Shown here piece after piece: positions 18,791 through 27,535 of a stretch of 64,000 bases of DNA. The stretch's first letter is position 1, and every line of letters starts with the position of its first letter. The translations under genes and the position numbers were made by a program. This stretch comes from Chloroflexales bacterium ZM16-3 (GTDB lineage: Bacteria > Chloroflexota > Chloroflexia > Chloroflexales > Chloroflexaceae), in assembly GCA_004138175.2 (NCBI GenBank), contig RYFE02000013.1, positions 1 to 64,000 of the forward strand. Direction: 5' to 3'. The notes beneath the pieces are model-generated. The model was not told the DNA's origin, did no database searches, and worked only from the letters and a program-made list of their open reading frames with translations.

Positions 18791-19684
18791 TCAAGATCCG
18801 AGTGTCAACAGAATCAGGTAATAGATCACCGGCGCGGTGAAGAGCATTGAGTCGATCCGGTCGAGGATTCCGCCGTGTCCGGGGATGAGTTGGCCCGAGT
18901 CTTTGATCCCGATCTGGCGTTTGATCAGCGACTCGACCAGGTCTCCCAAGGGGCCGACCACGCCAGCGGCGGCACCGATCAGGGCGGCGGTGGCATAGCT
19001 GATCGGCAGGCCAAGGATAGCTACGGCGAGTATGGCGCTAAGGATCGCGGTGACAAACCCACCGACGGCACCCTCCCAGCTCTTCTTCGGGCTGAGGACA
19101 GGTGCCATCTTATGGCGACCGATGGCTCGTCCCACGAAGAATGCCGCCGTATCCTGGAGCCAGGTAACGGCAAGGACGAGCAAGATCCACGAGGTGCCGG
19201 GTGGGATATGCAAAAAGGAGAGCCACCCCTCGCGCAGAGGCGTATCGAGCTGAGCGACCAGGATGAAGTAGCTAAGCAGGCCGCCGATGTAGTAGGCTCC
19301 GCCAAAGGTGAGCGCCCAGTTTAGCAGGCTGCCGCTACGGTCGCGGGGGATCAGTTCGTAGGCCAGGCTTAGCAGAATCGAGAGGCCGATAGCCGCCTCG
19401 CTGAGGTTGATCGAGGTGCTGGGCTGGAAGGCCGTCGCGACACAGATCAGCATGCCGATGGCGATGCCAATCAGTGCGCGCGGGACGTGGTCACCGCGCC
19501 GCATAATCCCGTACAGCTCGACGATGCCGATCACAACGCAGATCCCGACCAAGACCGCCGTAGACCAGTACCACCAGGCGGCGGCGATGATGATCGGGAT
19601 CAGGACGCTGACACTGGCGACGCGGAGCGCCAGGGAACTAGCTCTACTCGGTGATTCCGCCGAAGCGGCGTTCGCGCCGTCCAT
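18791..19684 (-). CDS. cdsA: Phosphatidate cytidylyltransferase
   Basis: A 297-residue polytopic membrane enzyme that makes CDP-diacylglycerol from phosphatidic acid and CTP. The family signature is complete near the C-terminus: SLIKRQIGIKDSG followed by LIPGHGGILDRIDS, with the metal-binding aspartates. About eight membrane helices precede it. The start ATG at 19684 lies within the 3' end of uppS (41-base overlap), so translation is coupled. The first 15 residues are Ser/Ala-rich and not conserved. Confidence 0.92.
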   Translation of the reverse strand: MDGANAASAESPSRASSLALRVASVSVLIPIIIAAAWWYWSTAVLVGICVVIGIVELYGIMRRGDHVPRALIGIAIGMLICVATAFQPSTSINLSEAAIGLSILLSLAYELIPRDRSGSLLNWALTFGGAYYIGGLLSYFILVAQLDTPLREGWLSFLHIPPGTSWILLVLAVTWLQDTAAFFVGRAIGRHKMAPVLSPKKSWEGAVGGFVTAILSAILAVAILGLPISYATAALIGAAAGVVGPLGDLVESLIKRQIGIKDSGQLIPGHGGILDRIDSMLFTAPVIYYLILLTLGS

Positions 19685-20366
19685 AATCTCGTATTGCCTG
19701 ATGGATATGCTCAGGGCGGAAGTCGGGCCAGAGCACTGGTGTGAACCAGTACTCGCTATATGCCGCCTGCCAGATCATAAAATTCGAGATACGCCGCTCG
19801 CCGCTGGTGCGGATGACAATATCTGGGTCGGGCATGCCGCTCGTATACAGGTGGTTGCCAATCATCTGCTCATCGATCTGGTCGGAGCTAATGCCCTGCG
19901 CGACGAGATTCCGCACCGCATCGACAATATCGGCGCGGCCGCCATAGTTAAAGGCGACGGCCAGGGTCAGCCCAGTGTTCGCATGGGTCAGGTCGACCGC
20001 ATGCTCCACCTTACGGCGCAGGCGTGTGCTGAGCCCATCGAGCCTGCCGAGGTGGCGGAGCCTCACGCGCTGCTCGTGGAGGTTCTTCGTCTCGCGGTCG
20101 ATGAAATCGCCTAGGATCTGCATCAGCCCCTGAACCTCCAGTGAGGGCCGGGTCCAGTTCTCCGTCGAGAAGGCGTAGATCGTCAGGTAGCGCACACCGA
20201 GCGTATCGCACTCGCTGACAATGCTGCGGATATTCTCAGTTCCTGCGCGATGCCCGGCCATGCGCGGCTGACCGCGCTGCTTCGCCCAGCGCCCATTCCC
20301 ATCCATAATGATGGCGATGTGGGTGGGAATGTGCAATCCTTCGAGCGTGCTCTCGGTGCTGCTCAT
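19644..20366 (-). CDS. uppS: Isoprenyl (undecaprenyl) diphosphate synthase
   Basis: This 240-residue cis-prenyltransferase makes the C55 carrier lipid for wall synthesis. The signature IAIIMDGNGRWAKQRG near residue 17 holds the catalytic Asp and the phosphate-binding Gly-Arg. RTSGERRISNFMIWQ and YSEYWFTPVLWPDF near the C-terminus are the second conserved block. Length is standard. It lies 42 bases after frr and overlaps cdsA by 41 bases, matching the widespread frr-uppS-cdsA order. Confidence 0.93.
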   Translation of the reverse strand: MSSTESTLEGLHIPTHIAIIMDGNGRWAKQRGQPRMAGHRAGTENIRSIVSECDTLGVRYLTIYAFSTENWTRPSLEVQGLMQILGDFIDRETKNLHEQRVRLRHLGRLDGLSTRLRRKVEHAVDLTHANTGLTLAVAFNYGGRADIVDAVRNLVAQGISSDQIDEQMIGNHLYTSGMPDPDIVIRTSGERRISNFMIWQAAYSEYWFTPVLWPDFRPEHIHQAIRDYGRRERRFGGITE

Positions 20367-20408
20367 GGCCTTCTCTGGTAGATCGTGAAGCTGCTGGACG
20401 AACCCTTA

Positions 20409-20966
20409 CTACACGGCAAGAACTTCAGCCTCTTTATCGGCACCGATCTGTTCGAGGTCTTTCGTGGTGCGGTCGGTGAGCTGCTGGACGCGCTCCTGGC
20501 CGCGGTGCAGGTCGTCCTCGCTGATCAGCTTCTCGGCCTCAAGCTGCTTGAGGTCATCGATCGCCTCGCGGCGCTGGTTGCGCACCGAGACTTTGACATC
20601 TTCGACGCGGGTGCGTACGTTCTTCACCATCTCGCGGCGGCGCTCCTCGGTGAGTTGCGGCACGGCCAGGCGAATCAGGCGGCCATCATTGCTCGGGTTA
20701 ATGCCCAGATCCGAGTTCTGGATGGCCTTCTCGATCACCTTGATCATGGTATTATCGTAGGGCTGGATGACAATCAGGCGTGACTCGGGCACACTGACGC
20801 TCGCGAGCTGATTGAGCGGCATCGGCGCGCCGTAGGCATCAATCTGCATATGATCGACCATGCCGCTTGATGCGCGGCCGGTGCGGATTGTCGCGAGGTT
20901 ATGCTTGAGGGCCTCGGTGGCCTTCTTCATGCTCGCCTCGAACTCGCTCAAGACATCATTGATCAT
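20409..20966 (-). CDS. frr: Ribosome recycling factor
   Basis: A 185-residue factor that splits post-termination ribosomes together with EF-G. The three-helix bundle and small domain are recognisable: [20 protein letters not shown] near the N-terminus and [30 protein letters not shown] in the middle. Two adjacent ATGs are possible. The second, at 20966, is preferred because AGGAGG is then six rather than three bases away. It overlaps the pyrH stop by one base. Confidence 0.94.
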   Translation of the reverse strand: MINDVLSEFEASMKKATEALKHNLATIRTGRASSGMVDHMQIDAYGAPMPLNQLASVSVPESRLIVIQPYDNTMIKVIEKAIQNSDLGINPSNDGRLIRLAVPQLTEERRREMVKNVRTRVEDVKVSVRNQRREAIDDLKQLEAEKLISEDDLHRGQERVQQLTDRTTKDLEQIGADKEAEVLAV

Positions 20967-21700
20967 CATGCGCCTCCTAGATCGTTACTCACCAGGGTGC
21001 CTACGCGCTCACCCAACACGATCCGCTCGATCGTGCCCGCCGCAAGGGCGTTAAAGACGATGATCGGAATATTATTATCCATGCAGAAGGTGAGGGCGGT
21101 GCTGTCCATCACCGCGAGCCCGCGATTTAGCGTATCCAGATAGGTGATATGGTCGAAGCGGGTGGCTTCTGGGTTCCGCCGTGGGTCGGCGCTATAGATC
21201 CCATCGACCCCATTCTTTGCCATCAGAATCACCTCGGCGTGTATCTCTGCCGCCCGCAGCGCTGCCGCCGAGTCGGTGGTGAAGTAGGGGTTGCCGGTGC
21301 CTCCGCCGAAGATCACCACCCGGCCCTTCTCCATGTGGCGGGTAGCCCGTCGACGGATGTAGGGCTCCGCTACTTCGTCCATCTTCAGCGCCGTCATCGC
21401 GCGGGTGAACAGGCCGTGGCGCTCCAGGACGTCCTGCATCGCCAGGGCATTGATCACCGTGGCGAGCATGCCCATATAGTGCGACTGGGCGGTGTCCATC
21501 CCCCGCTCGATCGACTGGTTGCCGCGCCAGATGTTTCCGCCGCCGATCACGACGGCCACCTGGACATTGTGTCGGATGACCTTCGCGATCTCCTGAGCGA
21601 GGAAGTCGAGCATCTCATAGCTGACGCTCTCGCCGTCATCGCCCTTGATCTGCTCGCCACTCAGCTTGATCAGGATTCGTCGGTATTTTGGCTCTTGCAT
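20966..21700 (-). CDS. pyrH: UMP kinase
   Basis: A 244-residue amino acid kinase-fold enzyme phosphorylating UMP to [18 protein letters not shown] at the N-terminus, [13 protein letters not shown] for UMP binding and [23 protein letters not shown] for ATP/UMP binding are all typical of PyrH. The [18 protein letters not shown] segment is the family's C-terminal signature. It lies between tsf and frr, the usual place. Confidence 0.94.
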   Translation of the reverse strand: MQEPKYRRILIKLSGEQIKGDDGESVSYEMLDFLAQEIAKVIRHNVQVAVVIGGGNIWRGNQSIERGMDTAQSHYMGMLATVINALAMQDVLERHGLFTRAMTALKMDEVAEPYIRRRATRHMEKGRVVIFGGGTGNPYFTTDSAAALRAAEIHAEVILMAKNGVDGIYSADPRRNPEATRFDHITYLDTLNRGLAVMDSTALTFCMDNNIPIIVFNALAAGTIERIVLGERVGTLVSNDLGGA

Positions 21701-21780
21701 AGAATATGAAGAGGGCAGGAGCCAGAGCGGCGGTGGCAGGCTCGGCCTGCCATACCTGCTCTCGGCTCCCGCCCCTGATC

Positions 21781-22308
21781 TTAGGCGCCAATCTCGTAGC
21801 GCACGAAGCGGCGGACGACGATATTCTCACCAAGCTTGGCGATCGCCTCTTTCAGCTTCTCCTCGATTGTGCGCGAGGCATCCTTGACGAAGAGCTGGGC
21901 GAGGAGCACATTCTCTTTGACGAAGTTCTCGCGGGTCAGGCCGCTCTCGGCCACGGCCTCGTCCGTCACCTCTGCCTCGGTGATATAGCGCGGGTTAAGG
22001 GCGACGATGTGCTGCGCGAGGGCATTGGCGAGGCTGCCAAACTCCTCGGTTCGCCCGACGAAGTCCGTCTCGCAGTTAAGCTCTACCATTCCGACGATGC
22101 GCGAGCCGTAGTGTACATAGACACCGATCAGGCCCTCTTTCGCCTCGCGGGTAGACTTCTTGGCAGCGGCCTCGATTCCGCGCTCGCGCAGAACCTCGAT
22201 CGCCTTATTGATATTGCCCTCCGTCTGCTCAAGGATGTCTTTGCAGTCCTTGATACCAGCGCCGGTGCGCTCGCGGAGCTCCTTCACAAGCTCGATAGAA
22301 ACAGCCAC
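21781..22308 (-). CDS. tsf: Elongation factor Ts (short form)
   Basis: The nucleotide exchange factor for EF-Tu. The N-terminal UBA domain (KELRERTGAGIKDCKDILEQ) and the core block VELNCETDFVGRTEEF are clear. At 175 residues it is much shorter than the E. coli protein (283) and lacks the second half of the core. Short forms of this kind are known from Thermus and other deep lineages. The start is a GTG at 22308 with AGGAGAGGG just upstream. The 80 bases to pyrH hold a small GGCAGG/CCTGCC hairpin. Confidence 0.93.
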   Translation of the reverse strand: MAVSIELVKELRERTGAGIKDCKDILEQTEGNINKAIEVLRERGIEAAAKKSTREAKEGLIGVYVHYGSRIVGMVELNCETDFVGRTEEFGSLANALAQHIVALNPRYITEAEVTDEAVAESGLTRENFVKENVLLAQLFVKDASRTIEEKLKEAIAKLGENIVVRRFVRYEIGA

Positions 22309-22406
22309 AACCCTCTCCTTAATATCGTGTGATAGTGTGCCGAATATATGGGGAGGGGTTAGAGGCGGGCTGTGCCCCTCTCAGAACCCCTCCGACAGCA
22401 GACGCT

Positions 22407-23126
22407 TTACATCTCGTGGGACGACTGGCGACGATCTATGCCCTCTTGGGCGGCGTCGGCCATCTTGCTAGTCATCAGGCGAATGCCGCGGATCGCGTCA
22501 TCGTTGCAGGGGATGACATAGTCGATCTGATCCGGGTTGCAGTTGGTGTCAACCATTGCCACCACCGGCACGCCGACCTTTGCGGCCTCTTCGACAGCCA
22601 GTTCTTCCTTGTGGGGGTCGATGATGAAGAGCGCGCCGGGGAGGCGATCCATCGTCTTCACACCGCCGAACACACGGTTAAGCTTGCGAATCTCCTCTTC
22701 GAGCTTCAGCCCCTCGGCCTTGGTGAGCCGTGTGAAGTCGCCCCGGTCGCGCTGTGTCTCCAGATCGGAGAGGCGCTTGAGCCGGGCGCGGATGGTGGAG
22801 AAGTTCGTCAGGGTTCCGCCAAGCCAGCGCTGCGTGATATAGTACTGCCCTGAGCGGCTAGCCTCCTCGACCACGGCCTCCTGGGCCTGCTTCTTTGTGC
22901 CGACGAAGAGAATCTTCTCGCCGCGGGCCGTCAGATCTGCAATGAAGCGGTACGCCGAGGTGACGCCGGTGATCGTCTTCTGGAGGTCGATGATGTGGAT
23001 GCCGTTGCGGGCGGTGAAGATGTAGGGCCGCATCTTCGGGTTCCAGCGGTTTGTCTGGTGGCCGAAGTGGGCGCCTGCTTCAAGAAGTGCCTTGATCGAA
23101 ACGACGCGCGTGCTTGCCTGAGTCAT
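22407..23126 (-). CDS. rpsB: 30S ribosomal protein S2
   Basis: A 239-residue ribosomal protein. The start [25 protein letters not shown] matches S2 exactly in position, with [15 protein letters not shown] and [13 protein letters not shown] as core motifs and [21 protein letters not shown] towards the C-terminus. The frame is open for 49 codons upstream, but those residues do not resemble S2, and a purine-rich site precedes 23126. A promoter lies about 140 bases upstream, leaving a long structured leader. Confidence 0.95.
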   Translation of the reverse strand: MTQASTRVVSIKALLEAGAHFGHQTNRWNPKMRPYIFTARNGIHIIDLQKTITGVTSAYRFIADLTARGEKILFVGTKKQAQEAVVEEASRSGQYYITQRWLGGTLTNFSTIRARLKRLSDLETQRDRGDFTRLTKAEGLKLEEEIRKLNRVFGGVKTMDRLPGALFIIDPHKEELAVEEAAKVGVPVVAMVDTNCNPDQIDYVIPCNDDAIRGIRLMTSKMADAAQEGIDRRQSSHEM

Positions 23127-23263
23127 ACCTGTTCTGCCTCTTCCTTTTGTATGGTCGATGCCATCCGCCACCCCCCGCAACCGGTACGCGAACCGGCGTT
23201 GCCGGCAGGAGTACGTACCCTTGGGGAGTGTGTGTATTTGGCGTGTGGAACACACCGGCGGGT

Positions 23264-23292
23264 AGTATAGCATAAAGACCAGGGCACGGCAA
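23264..23292 (-). promoter_or_regulatory. Promoter of the rpsB cluster with structured leader
   Basis: On the minus strand TTGCCG (23287-23292) and TATACT (23264-23269) are 17 bases apart. The transcript would have a leader of about 130 bases containing inverted repeats, notably GCAACGCCGG with CCGGTTGC (23177-23202). Leaders of S2 operons are often autoregulated by the ribosomal protein; here that is only a suggestion. Confidence 0.55.
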
Positions 23293-23385
23293 CCTGCGCG
23301 CTCTGGTCTTTATATTGACATAATGTTTTAACGAACTGACTACGGACACACCACCAGGGTGCTCATCAGAGGAAGGCTTCTGGAC

Positions 23386-23436
23386 GCAATACCACAAAAC
23401 TCGCCATGTCACGCTTCGCTTTGCTCAGTGTGACAT
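23386..23436. repeat. Second copy of the dispersed repeat of 13604, with hairpin
   Basis: The 30 bases 23386-23415 match 13604-13633 with two differences. ATGTCAC (23406-23412) pairs with GTGACAT (23430-23436). It lies in the 350-base non-coding stretch between tpx and rpsB, probably as the terminator region of tpx; nothing else is seen there apart from the rpsB promoter. Confidence 0.65.
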
Positions 23437-23479
23437 GTGTGACCGGGTGGCTTCTGCGCTACTGCCTCTGACTGAAATC

Positions 23480-23998
23480 CTAGCCCAGCACCTGCTTGAT
23501 GGCGGCCATGGCGCTATCGTAGTCGGGCTCCTGTCCGGCAGTTGGCACATACTCGGCATAACGCACAGCACCCTCGGCGTCTAGCACAAAGACAGCCCGG
23601 CTGTCGATGCGGAAGTCTCCCACCAGCGTGCCATAGGCCGCGCCGAAGTTCATGTCGCGGTGGTCAGACAGAGTCTGGACATGGTCGGCGTTATTGCTGC
23701 CGCACCAGCGAGTCTGGGCGAAGGGTAGGTCGGCGCTCACCGTCACGAAGCTGACCCGATCCTTGAGGGTCGCGGCCTCCTCGTTGAAGCGGATGGTCTG
23801 CTTGCTACAGACGCCGGTGTCGAGGGAGGGCACGACGCTGATCAGCAGAGGTTTCCCTGCGTAGGTGGCTTTCGTCACCGTCTCGAACTTATTGGTGATC
23901 AAGTGGAAGTCAGGGGCGGTGTCGCCCGGCTTCAGCTCGGGGCCGGAGAGGGATCGCGGACCAAAGAAGTTAAACGCCTCGGCGCGCTCGGTGACCAT
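23480..23998 (-). CDS. tpx: Thiol peroxidase (Tpx-type peroxiredoxin)
   Basis: A 172-residue atypical 2-Cys peroxiredoxin reducing hydroperoxides in the cytoplasm with thioredoxin. The peroxidatic Cys sits in VPSLDTGVCSKQT and the resolving Cys in TRWCGSNNAD, the Tpx pair, about 35 residues apart. PGDTAPDFHL at the N-terminus is the usual fold start. The protein runs to the conserved YDSAMAAIKQVL end. It has its own promoter, whose -35 overlaps the end of the adenylate kinase-like gene. Confidence 0.93.
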   Translation of the reverse strand: MVTERAEAFNFFGPRSLSGPELKPGDTAPDFHLITNKFETVTKATYAGKPLLISVVPSLDTGVCSKQTIRFNEEAATLKDRVSFVTVSADLPFAQTRWCGSNNADHVQTLSDHRDMNFGAAYGTLVGDFRIDSRAVFVLDAEGAVRYAEYVPTAGQEPDYDSAMAAIKQVLG

Positions 23999-24037
23999 AC
24001 CTAGATACTCCTTGTCAGTGGCATAGGCATACCATTG

Positions 24038-24067
24038 ATTGTAGGGGCATTTTTAGCGGCTTGTCAA
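24038..24067 (-). promoter_or_regulatory. tpx promoter
   Basis: On the minus strand a consensus TTGACA (24062-24067) and TACAAT (24038-24043) lie 18 bases apart, ending 39 bases before the tpx start. AAGGAG precedes the ATG. The -35 box overlaps the stop codon of the upstream gene. Confidence 0.65.
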
Positions 24068-24714
24068 ACCTTGTTGATCGCGGCAAGCACCCGCTCGGCC
24101 ACCACATTGGCGGGGCCGTGGGCGTCCACCGGGACTAGCAGGTCACGTCGGCGGTAGAACTCGATCAGGGGGGCCGTCTCGTGCTCGTAGACCCGCAGGC
24201 GCTCCAGGACAACGTCGGGGGCGTCGTCGTCGCGCTGGGTGAGGGTGCCGCCGCTGGTGCGGCAGCGCTCCACGGCATCGGCGTCGTCGATGTGCAGCGT
24301 GAAGGGCTCGCCGCCGCCCACGCAGATCCGCCGACCGGCCAGACGGCGCACTGCCTCGGCGTCGCCTAGCTCCAGGGCGATCACGGCGTCGAGCGGGCGG
24401 CGCAGATCGATGAGCATGCCTTCGAGGGCGATGGCCTGGGGCACCGTGCGCGGGAATCCGTCGAGCAGAAAGCCCTGGCTCTTGGGAACGCGGCCCAGCC
24501 ACTCGCGCATCAGGCGATCCATCAGGGTGTCGGGGGCGAAGTGGCCCTGCTCAAGCAGGGGGCCGATCTCGCGACCGATAGGGCTGTCTGCGGCGATCTC
24601 CTCGCGCAGCCGCCTGCCGCTGGCGATCACCGCCAGCGGGATATGCTGGATGAGCAGGTCGGAGATGGTGCTCTTGCCGGCACCCGGCGGGCCGATCAGG
24701 ACGAGATGTTTCAT
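24064..24714 (-). CDS. Adenylate kinase-like nucleoside monophosphate kinase
   Basis: A 216-residue P-loop kinase. GPPGAGKST near residue 8 is the Walker A motif, GFLLDGFPRT near 78 is the adenylate kinase signature, and LAGRRICVGGG begins the LID. Other conserved AMP-site arginines are present (SGRRLREEI, QRDDDAPDVVLERLRVYE). LID and C-terminus differ enough from standard Adk that it may be a paralogue; the usual adk sits with secY in ribosomal clusters. The start ATG at 24714 has no Shine-Dalgarno sequence, because a TGTTGAA array ends immediately upstream of it. Confidence 0.75.
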   Translation of the reverse strand: MKHLVLIGPPGAGKSTISDLLIQHIPLAVIASGRRLREEIAADSPIGREIGPLLEQGHFAPDTLMDRLMREWLGRVPKSQGFLLDGFPRTVPQAIALEGMLIDLRRPLDAVIALELGDAEAVRRLAGRRICVGGGEPFTLHIDDADAVERCRTSGGTLTQRDDDAPDVVLERLRVYEHETAPLIEFYRRRDLLVPVDAHGPANVVAERVLAAINKV

Positions 24715-24720
24715 AATCAA

Positions 24721-24766
24721 TGTTGAATGTTGAATGCTGAATGTTGAATGGCCTGCATTCAACATT
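24721..24766. repeat. TGTTGAA heptamer array with hairpin
   Basis: Four near-perfect TGTTGAA units (one TGCTGAA) are followed by an inverted partial copy. AATGTTGAATG (24740-24750) pairs with CATTCAACATT (24756-24766). It fills the gap between the kinase stop and the adenylate kinase-like start. Confidence 0.85.
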
Positions 24767-24774
24767 CACAATTA

Positions 24775-27333
24775 TCACTTGCCGATCCGGTCGAGGGCGT
24801 CCTGGGCGTTGGTGTATGACGGGTCGAGGTCGAGGGTTTTCTGGAACTCGGCGCGAGCCTCGTCGGTGCGCCCCTGTTCCTCCAGGGTGCGACCAAGTCC
24901 GTAGTGGGCTGATGCGTAGTCAGGGGCGATCTCGATGGCTCGGCGGAACTCTGGCTCGGCCTCTTTGAACTTATCGAGGTTGAAGAGGCTCCATGCCAGG
25001 CCGTTGTGGATCTCGTCGTTGCCGTCGTCGATCTTCAGGGCCAACCTGAACTGCGCCACCGACTCGTCGTACTTCTCCTGGTACTGCAAGATCCAGCCGA
25101 GCCCGCTGGCCGCAGTCACATTGTTTGGGTTGATCACGAGCGCGGCGCTGTAGGCATCCGCAGCGTGCTGATAGTCCTTTGTCTGCGCCTCGCTGTTATC
25201 GTTGTGGAAGCCGCTGAACAGGTACGCCTCGCCTAGCCATGCCTGAGCGGCAGCGCTGCGCGGGTTGCGCTGGATCGCACCTTGGAACTCCGTGATGGCC
25301 GTCGCGTAGTCTTTGTTGTCGTAAGCCAGCCGACCTTTGGCGTAGTAGGCGTCGGCGTCGTTCGGGCTGAGCTTGATCGCCGCGTCGAATGCCTCGGCGG
25401 CTTTGTCTGCCTCGTCTTGGCTGTAGTAGCTCCAGCCGATGCCGTTCTGCGCGGCGGCGTAGCTCGGGTCGAGGTCGAGCGCCTGCTGGAAGGAGTCGCG
25501 GGCTTCACTATAGCGCTTGGCGCTGCTATAGAGGTAGCCCAGGTTGCTGTGGAAGAGGGCGATATCCGGCAGCAGGTCGATCGCCTTCTGATAGTCTGTC
25601 TCGCTCTCGGTCAGGCTGCTCGTATTGCTGCTCAGGTTGTAGTCATACGAGAAGGTGACGGCGATGGCGTTGTAGGTGAGCGCCTGGATCAGCGGCGTCT
25701 CGTCGGCGATACTGTCGACGGACGTGTCTGCCACGCTGAGCGCCTCGTCCATCGCGGCTGTGTCTTTGCGGTCGCTGGCCTGGCTTGCCATCATGTTCGC
25801 GTGGATGGCCTGGGCCAACGAGAGCCCGCTGTTGAGGTCGAGCGCCTGCTGGATGGGCTCGCCCGCTTCAGCGACCCCGCCCTGGGATGCGATCGCATCG
25901 GCCAAGAGGGTCAGCCCGAGGGCGGCGGCCTTGTCGTCAGCCAGAGCGGCATTCACCAGGTCGTTGGCGCTGGCCTCGGCCTTTGGCCAGTCGGCGCTCA
26001 TATTGAAGGCCAGGGCGATCCCGCTGAGGGCGGCGGTGTTGTCAGCCGACAGCTTGATCGCCTGCTGGTACCCGGCGAGGGCCTTGTCGATCTTGCCGGC
26101 GGCGAGCGCCTCGTCGCTCTGCTGGATCAGGTTGGCAACCTGGGCGCTCGTCGGCGCGGGCACCGGGTCGGGCTCGGGGTTTGGCCCAGGTCGGCCAATA
26201 AAGGCCAGCGCGCCGATCACGGCCACCACCAGCACCAGGGCGGCCGCGCCGATGCCGATAAAGAGGCCAGTCTTCGGCTTCGGCGCTGGCGCGCCTGGCA
26301 GGGGCGGCGCTGTGGGGCTGGCTTGGATGGTCGGCATCGGCGGGATGCCCATCCTCGGCTGCGGGGGCGGCGTGGGGATCTGCGGCTGAATATAGGGCGG
26401 CGTGGGGGACTGCGGCCTGCTGGCGACAATCGTCTCGCCGATAGCGGGCATGCCGCCAACGGGAGTGAGCGGCGGCTGGGCCTGGGGCGTCGCGCCGATG
26501 CCGGCGGCGGCGCGCAGGGCGGCGACCATCTCGGCCGAGCTGGCGAAGCGGGCCTCGGGCTTGCGCGCCAGGGAGCGCATCACCACATCCTCGACGGCGG
26601 GCGGCAGGTCGCCGCGCACATCGCGGGGCGGGATCGGTGCCTGGATCAGGCGGGCGGCTAGCATGGCCATGGGCGTCTCGGCGTGGAAGGGGAAGGTGCC
26701 GGTGATCAACTCATAGAGCACCACGCCGAGGGCGTAGATATCGGTGGGCGGGCCGACGCTCGGCAGCCCCTGGGCCTGCTCGGGCGACATATATTCGGGG
26801 GTGCCCATGACGGTGCCGGCCATGGTGAGGCCGCCGGTTGTGCTGCCGGTGCCCCGGGCGAGGCCGAAGTCTGTTAAGTAGACCCAGCCCTCGTCGGTGA
26901 TCATGATATTCGAGGGCTTGATATCGCGGTGGATAACGCCCTGGCGATGGGCGTGGTCGAGGGCGTCGCCAACCTGGGCCAGGATCTCGGCGGCGCGGCG
27001 CACACTGAGGGCACCGTCTTCCTGCACCATATCCTTGAGGGTGCGGCCCTGGATGTATTTCATCGCAATATAGTGCATCCCGCTGGTTTCGCCAACCTCA
27101 TAGATCGGCATAATGTGGGGGTGCTCCAGGCGGGCCGCGCTGCGGGCCTCCTGGCGGAAGCGGGCGATGTAGCTGGTGTCGTGGGTCATCTCCGGGGGGA
27201 GAATCTTGAGTGCCACGATGCGGTCGAGGTCAGCCTGGCGGGCTTTGTAGACGACGGCCATGCCGCCCCGGCCAAGCTCGGAGATGATCTCGAAGCGGCC
27301 AAGGGTGCTGCCGATCAGGTTCAGTTGGCTCAT
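24775..27333 (-). CDS. Membrane Ser/Thr protein kinase with extracellular TPR repeats
   Basis: An 852-residue PknB-type kinase. The catalytic domain (residues about 10-275) has all key motifs: GRGGMAVVYKA, VALKILP with the ATP-binding Lys, HRDIKPSNIM, DFGLARG and GTPEYMSPEQ. A Pro-rich linker (280-350) leads to one membrane helix (GLFIGIGAAALVLVVAVIGAL, near 355). Outside the membrane, from about 390 to the end, are TPR repeats such as AIKLSPNDADAYYAKGRLAY and ALDLDPSYAAAQNGIGWSYY, at least ten units. The TPRs probably sense or bind a protein partner. It shares the operon direction with the adenylate kinase-like gene, separated by a heptamer array. Confidence 0.92.
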   Translation of the reverse strand: MSQLNLIGSTLGRFEIISELGRGGMAVVYKARQADLDRIVALKILPPEMTHDTSYIARFRQEARSAARLEHPHIMPIYEVGETSGMHYIAMKYIQGRTLKDMVQEDGALSVRRAAEILAQVGDALDHAHRQGVIHRDIKPSNIMITDEGWVYLTDFGLARGTGSTTGGLTMAGTVMGTPEYMSPEQAQGLPSVGPPTDIYALGVVLYELITGTFPFHAETPMAMLAARLIQAPIPPRDVRGDLPPAVEDVVMRSLARKPEARFASSAEMVAALRAAAGIGATPQAQPPLTPVGGMPAIGETIVASRPQSPTPPYIQPQIPTPPPQPRMGIPPMPTIQASPTAPPLPGAPAPKPKTGLFIGIGAAALVLVVAVIGALAFIGRPGPNPEPDPVPAPTSAQVANLIQQSDEALAAGKIDKALAGYQQAIKLSADNTAALSGIALAFNMSADWPKAEASANDLVNAALADDKAAALGLTLLADAIASQGGVAEAGEPIQQALDLNSGLSLAQAIHANMMASQASDRKDTAAMDEALSVADTSVDSIADETPLIQALTYNAIAVTFSYDYNLSSNTSSLTESETDYQKAIDLLPDIALFHSNLGYLYSSAKRYSEARDSFQQALDLDPSYAAAQNGIGWSYYSQDEADKAAEAFDAAIKLSPNDADAYYAKGRLAYDNKDYATAITEFQGAIQRNPRSAAAQAWLGEAYLFSGFHNDNSEAQTKDYQHAADAYSAALVINPNNVTAASGLGWILQYQEKYDESVAQFRLALKIDDGNDEIHNGLAWSLFNLDKFKEAEPEFRRAIEIAPDYASAHYGLGRTLEEQGRTDEARAEFQKTLDLDPSYTNAQDALDRIGK

Positions 27334-27478
27334 AGGGATTCTCGCTCGTGCGAATGCTTAATGTTGAATAGCGCATTCCTGCACTGTATGCGCCGAGATG
27401 GAAGTACGCCTATCATACACGATTGCCAGCGCCTGCGGCAATTCTCTGCGGGGTGAATGGCTTACAGTTTGATAACGC

Positions 27479-27514
27479 ACGACGGCCCGCGCTAGTTCCA
27501 GCGCGGGCCGTCGT
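27479..27514. terminator. 15-bp hairpin downstream of the lamin-tail gene
   Basis: Perfect arms 27479-27493 and 27500-27514 with a 6-base loop lie 22 bases past the lamin-tail stop codon. The rest of 27334-27535 has only a remnant of the TGTTGAA family near 27360. Confidence 0.65.
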
Positions 27515-27535
27515 ATGTGTTCCTACAGGGCAGTG

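Noticed and set aside
25282-26661. Long open frame opposite the Ser/Thr kinase
   Set aside because: Low-complexity Gly/Arg/Val-rich translation and exact overlap with a clearly real gene on the other strand.
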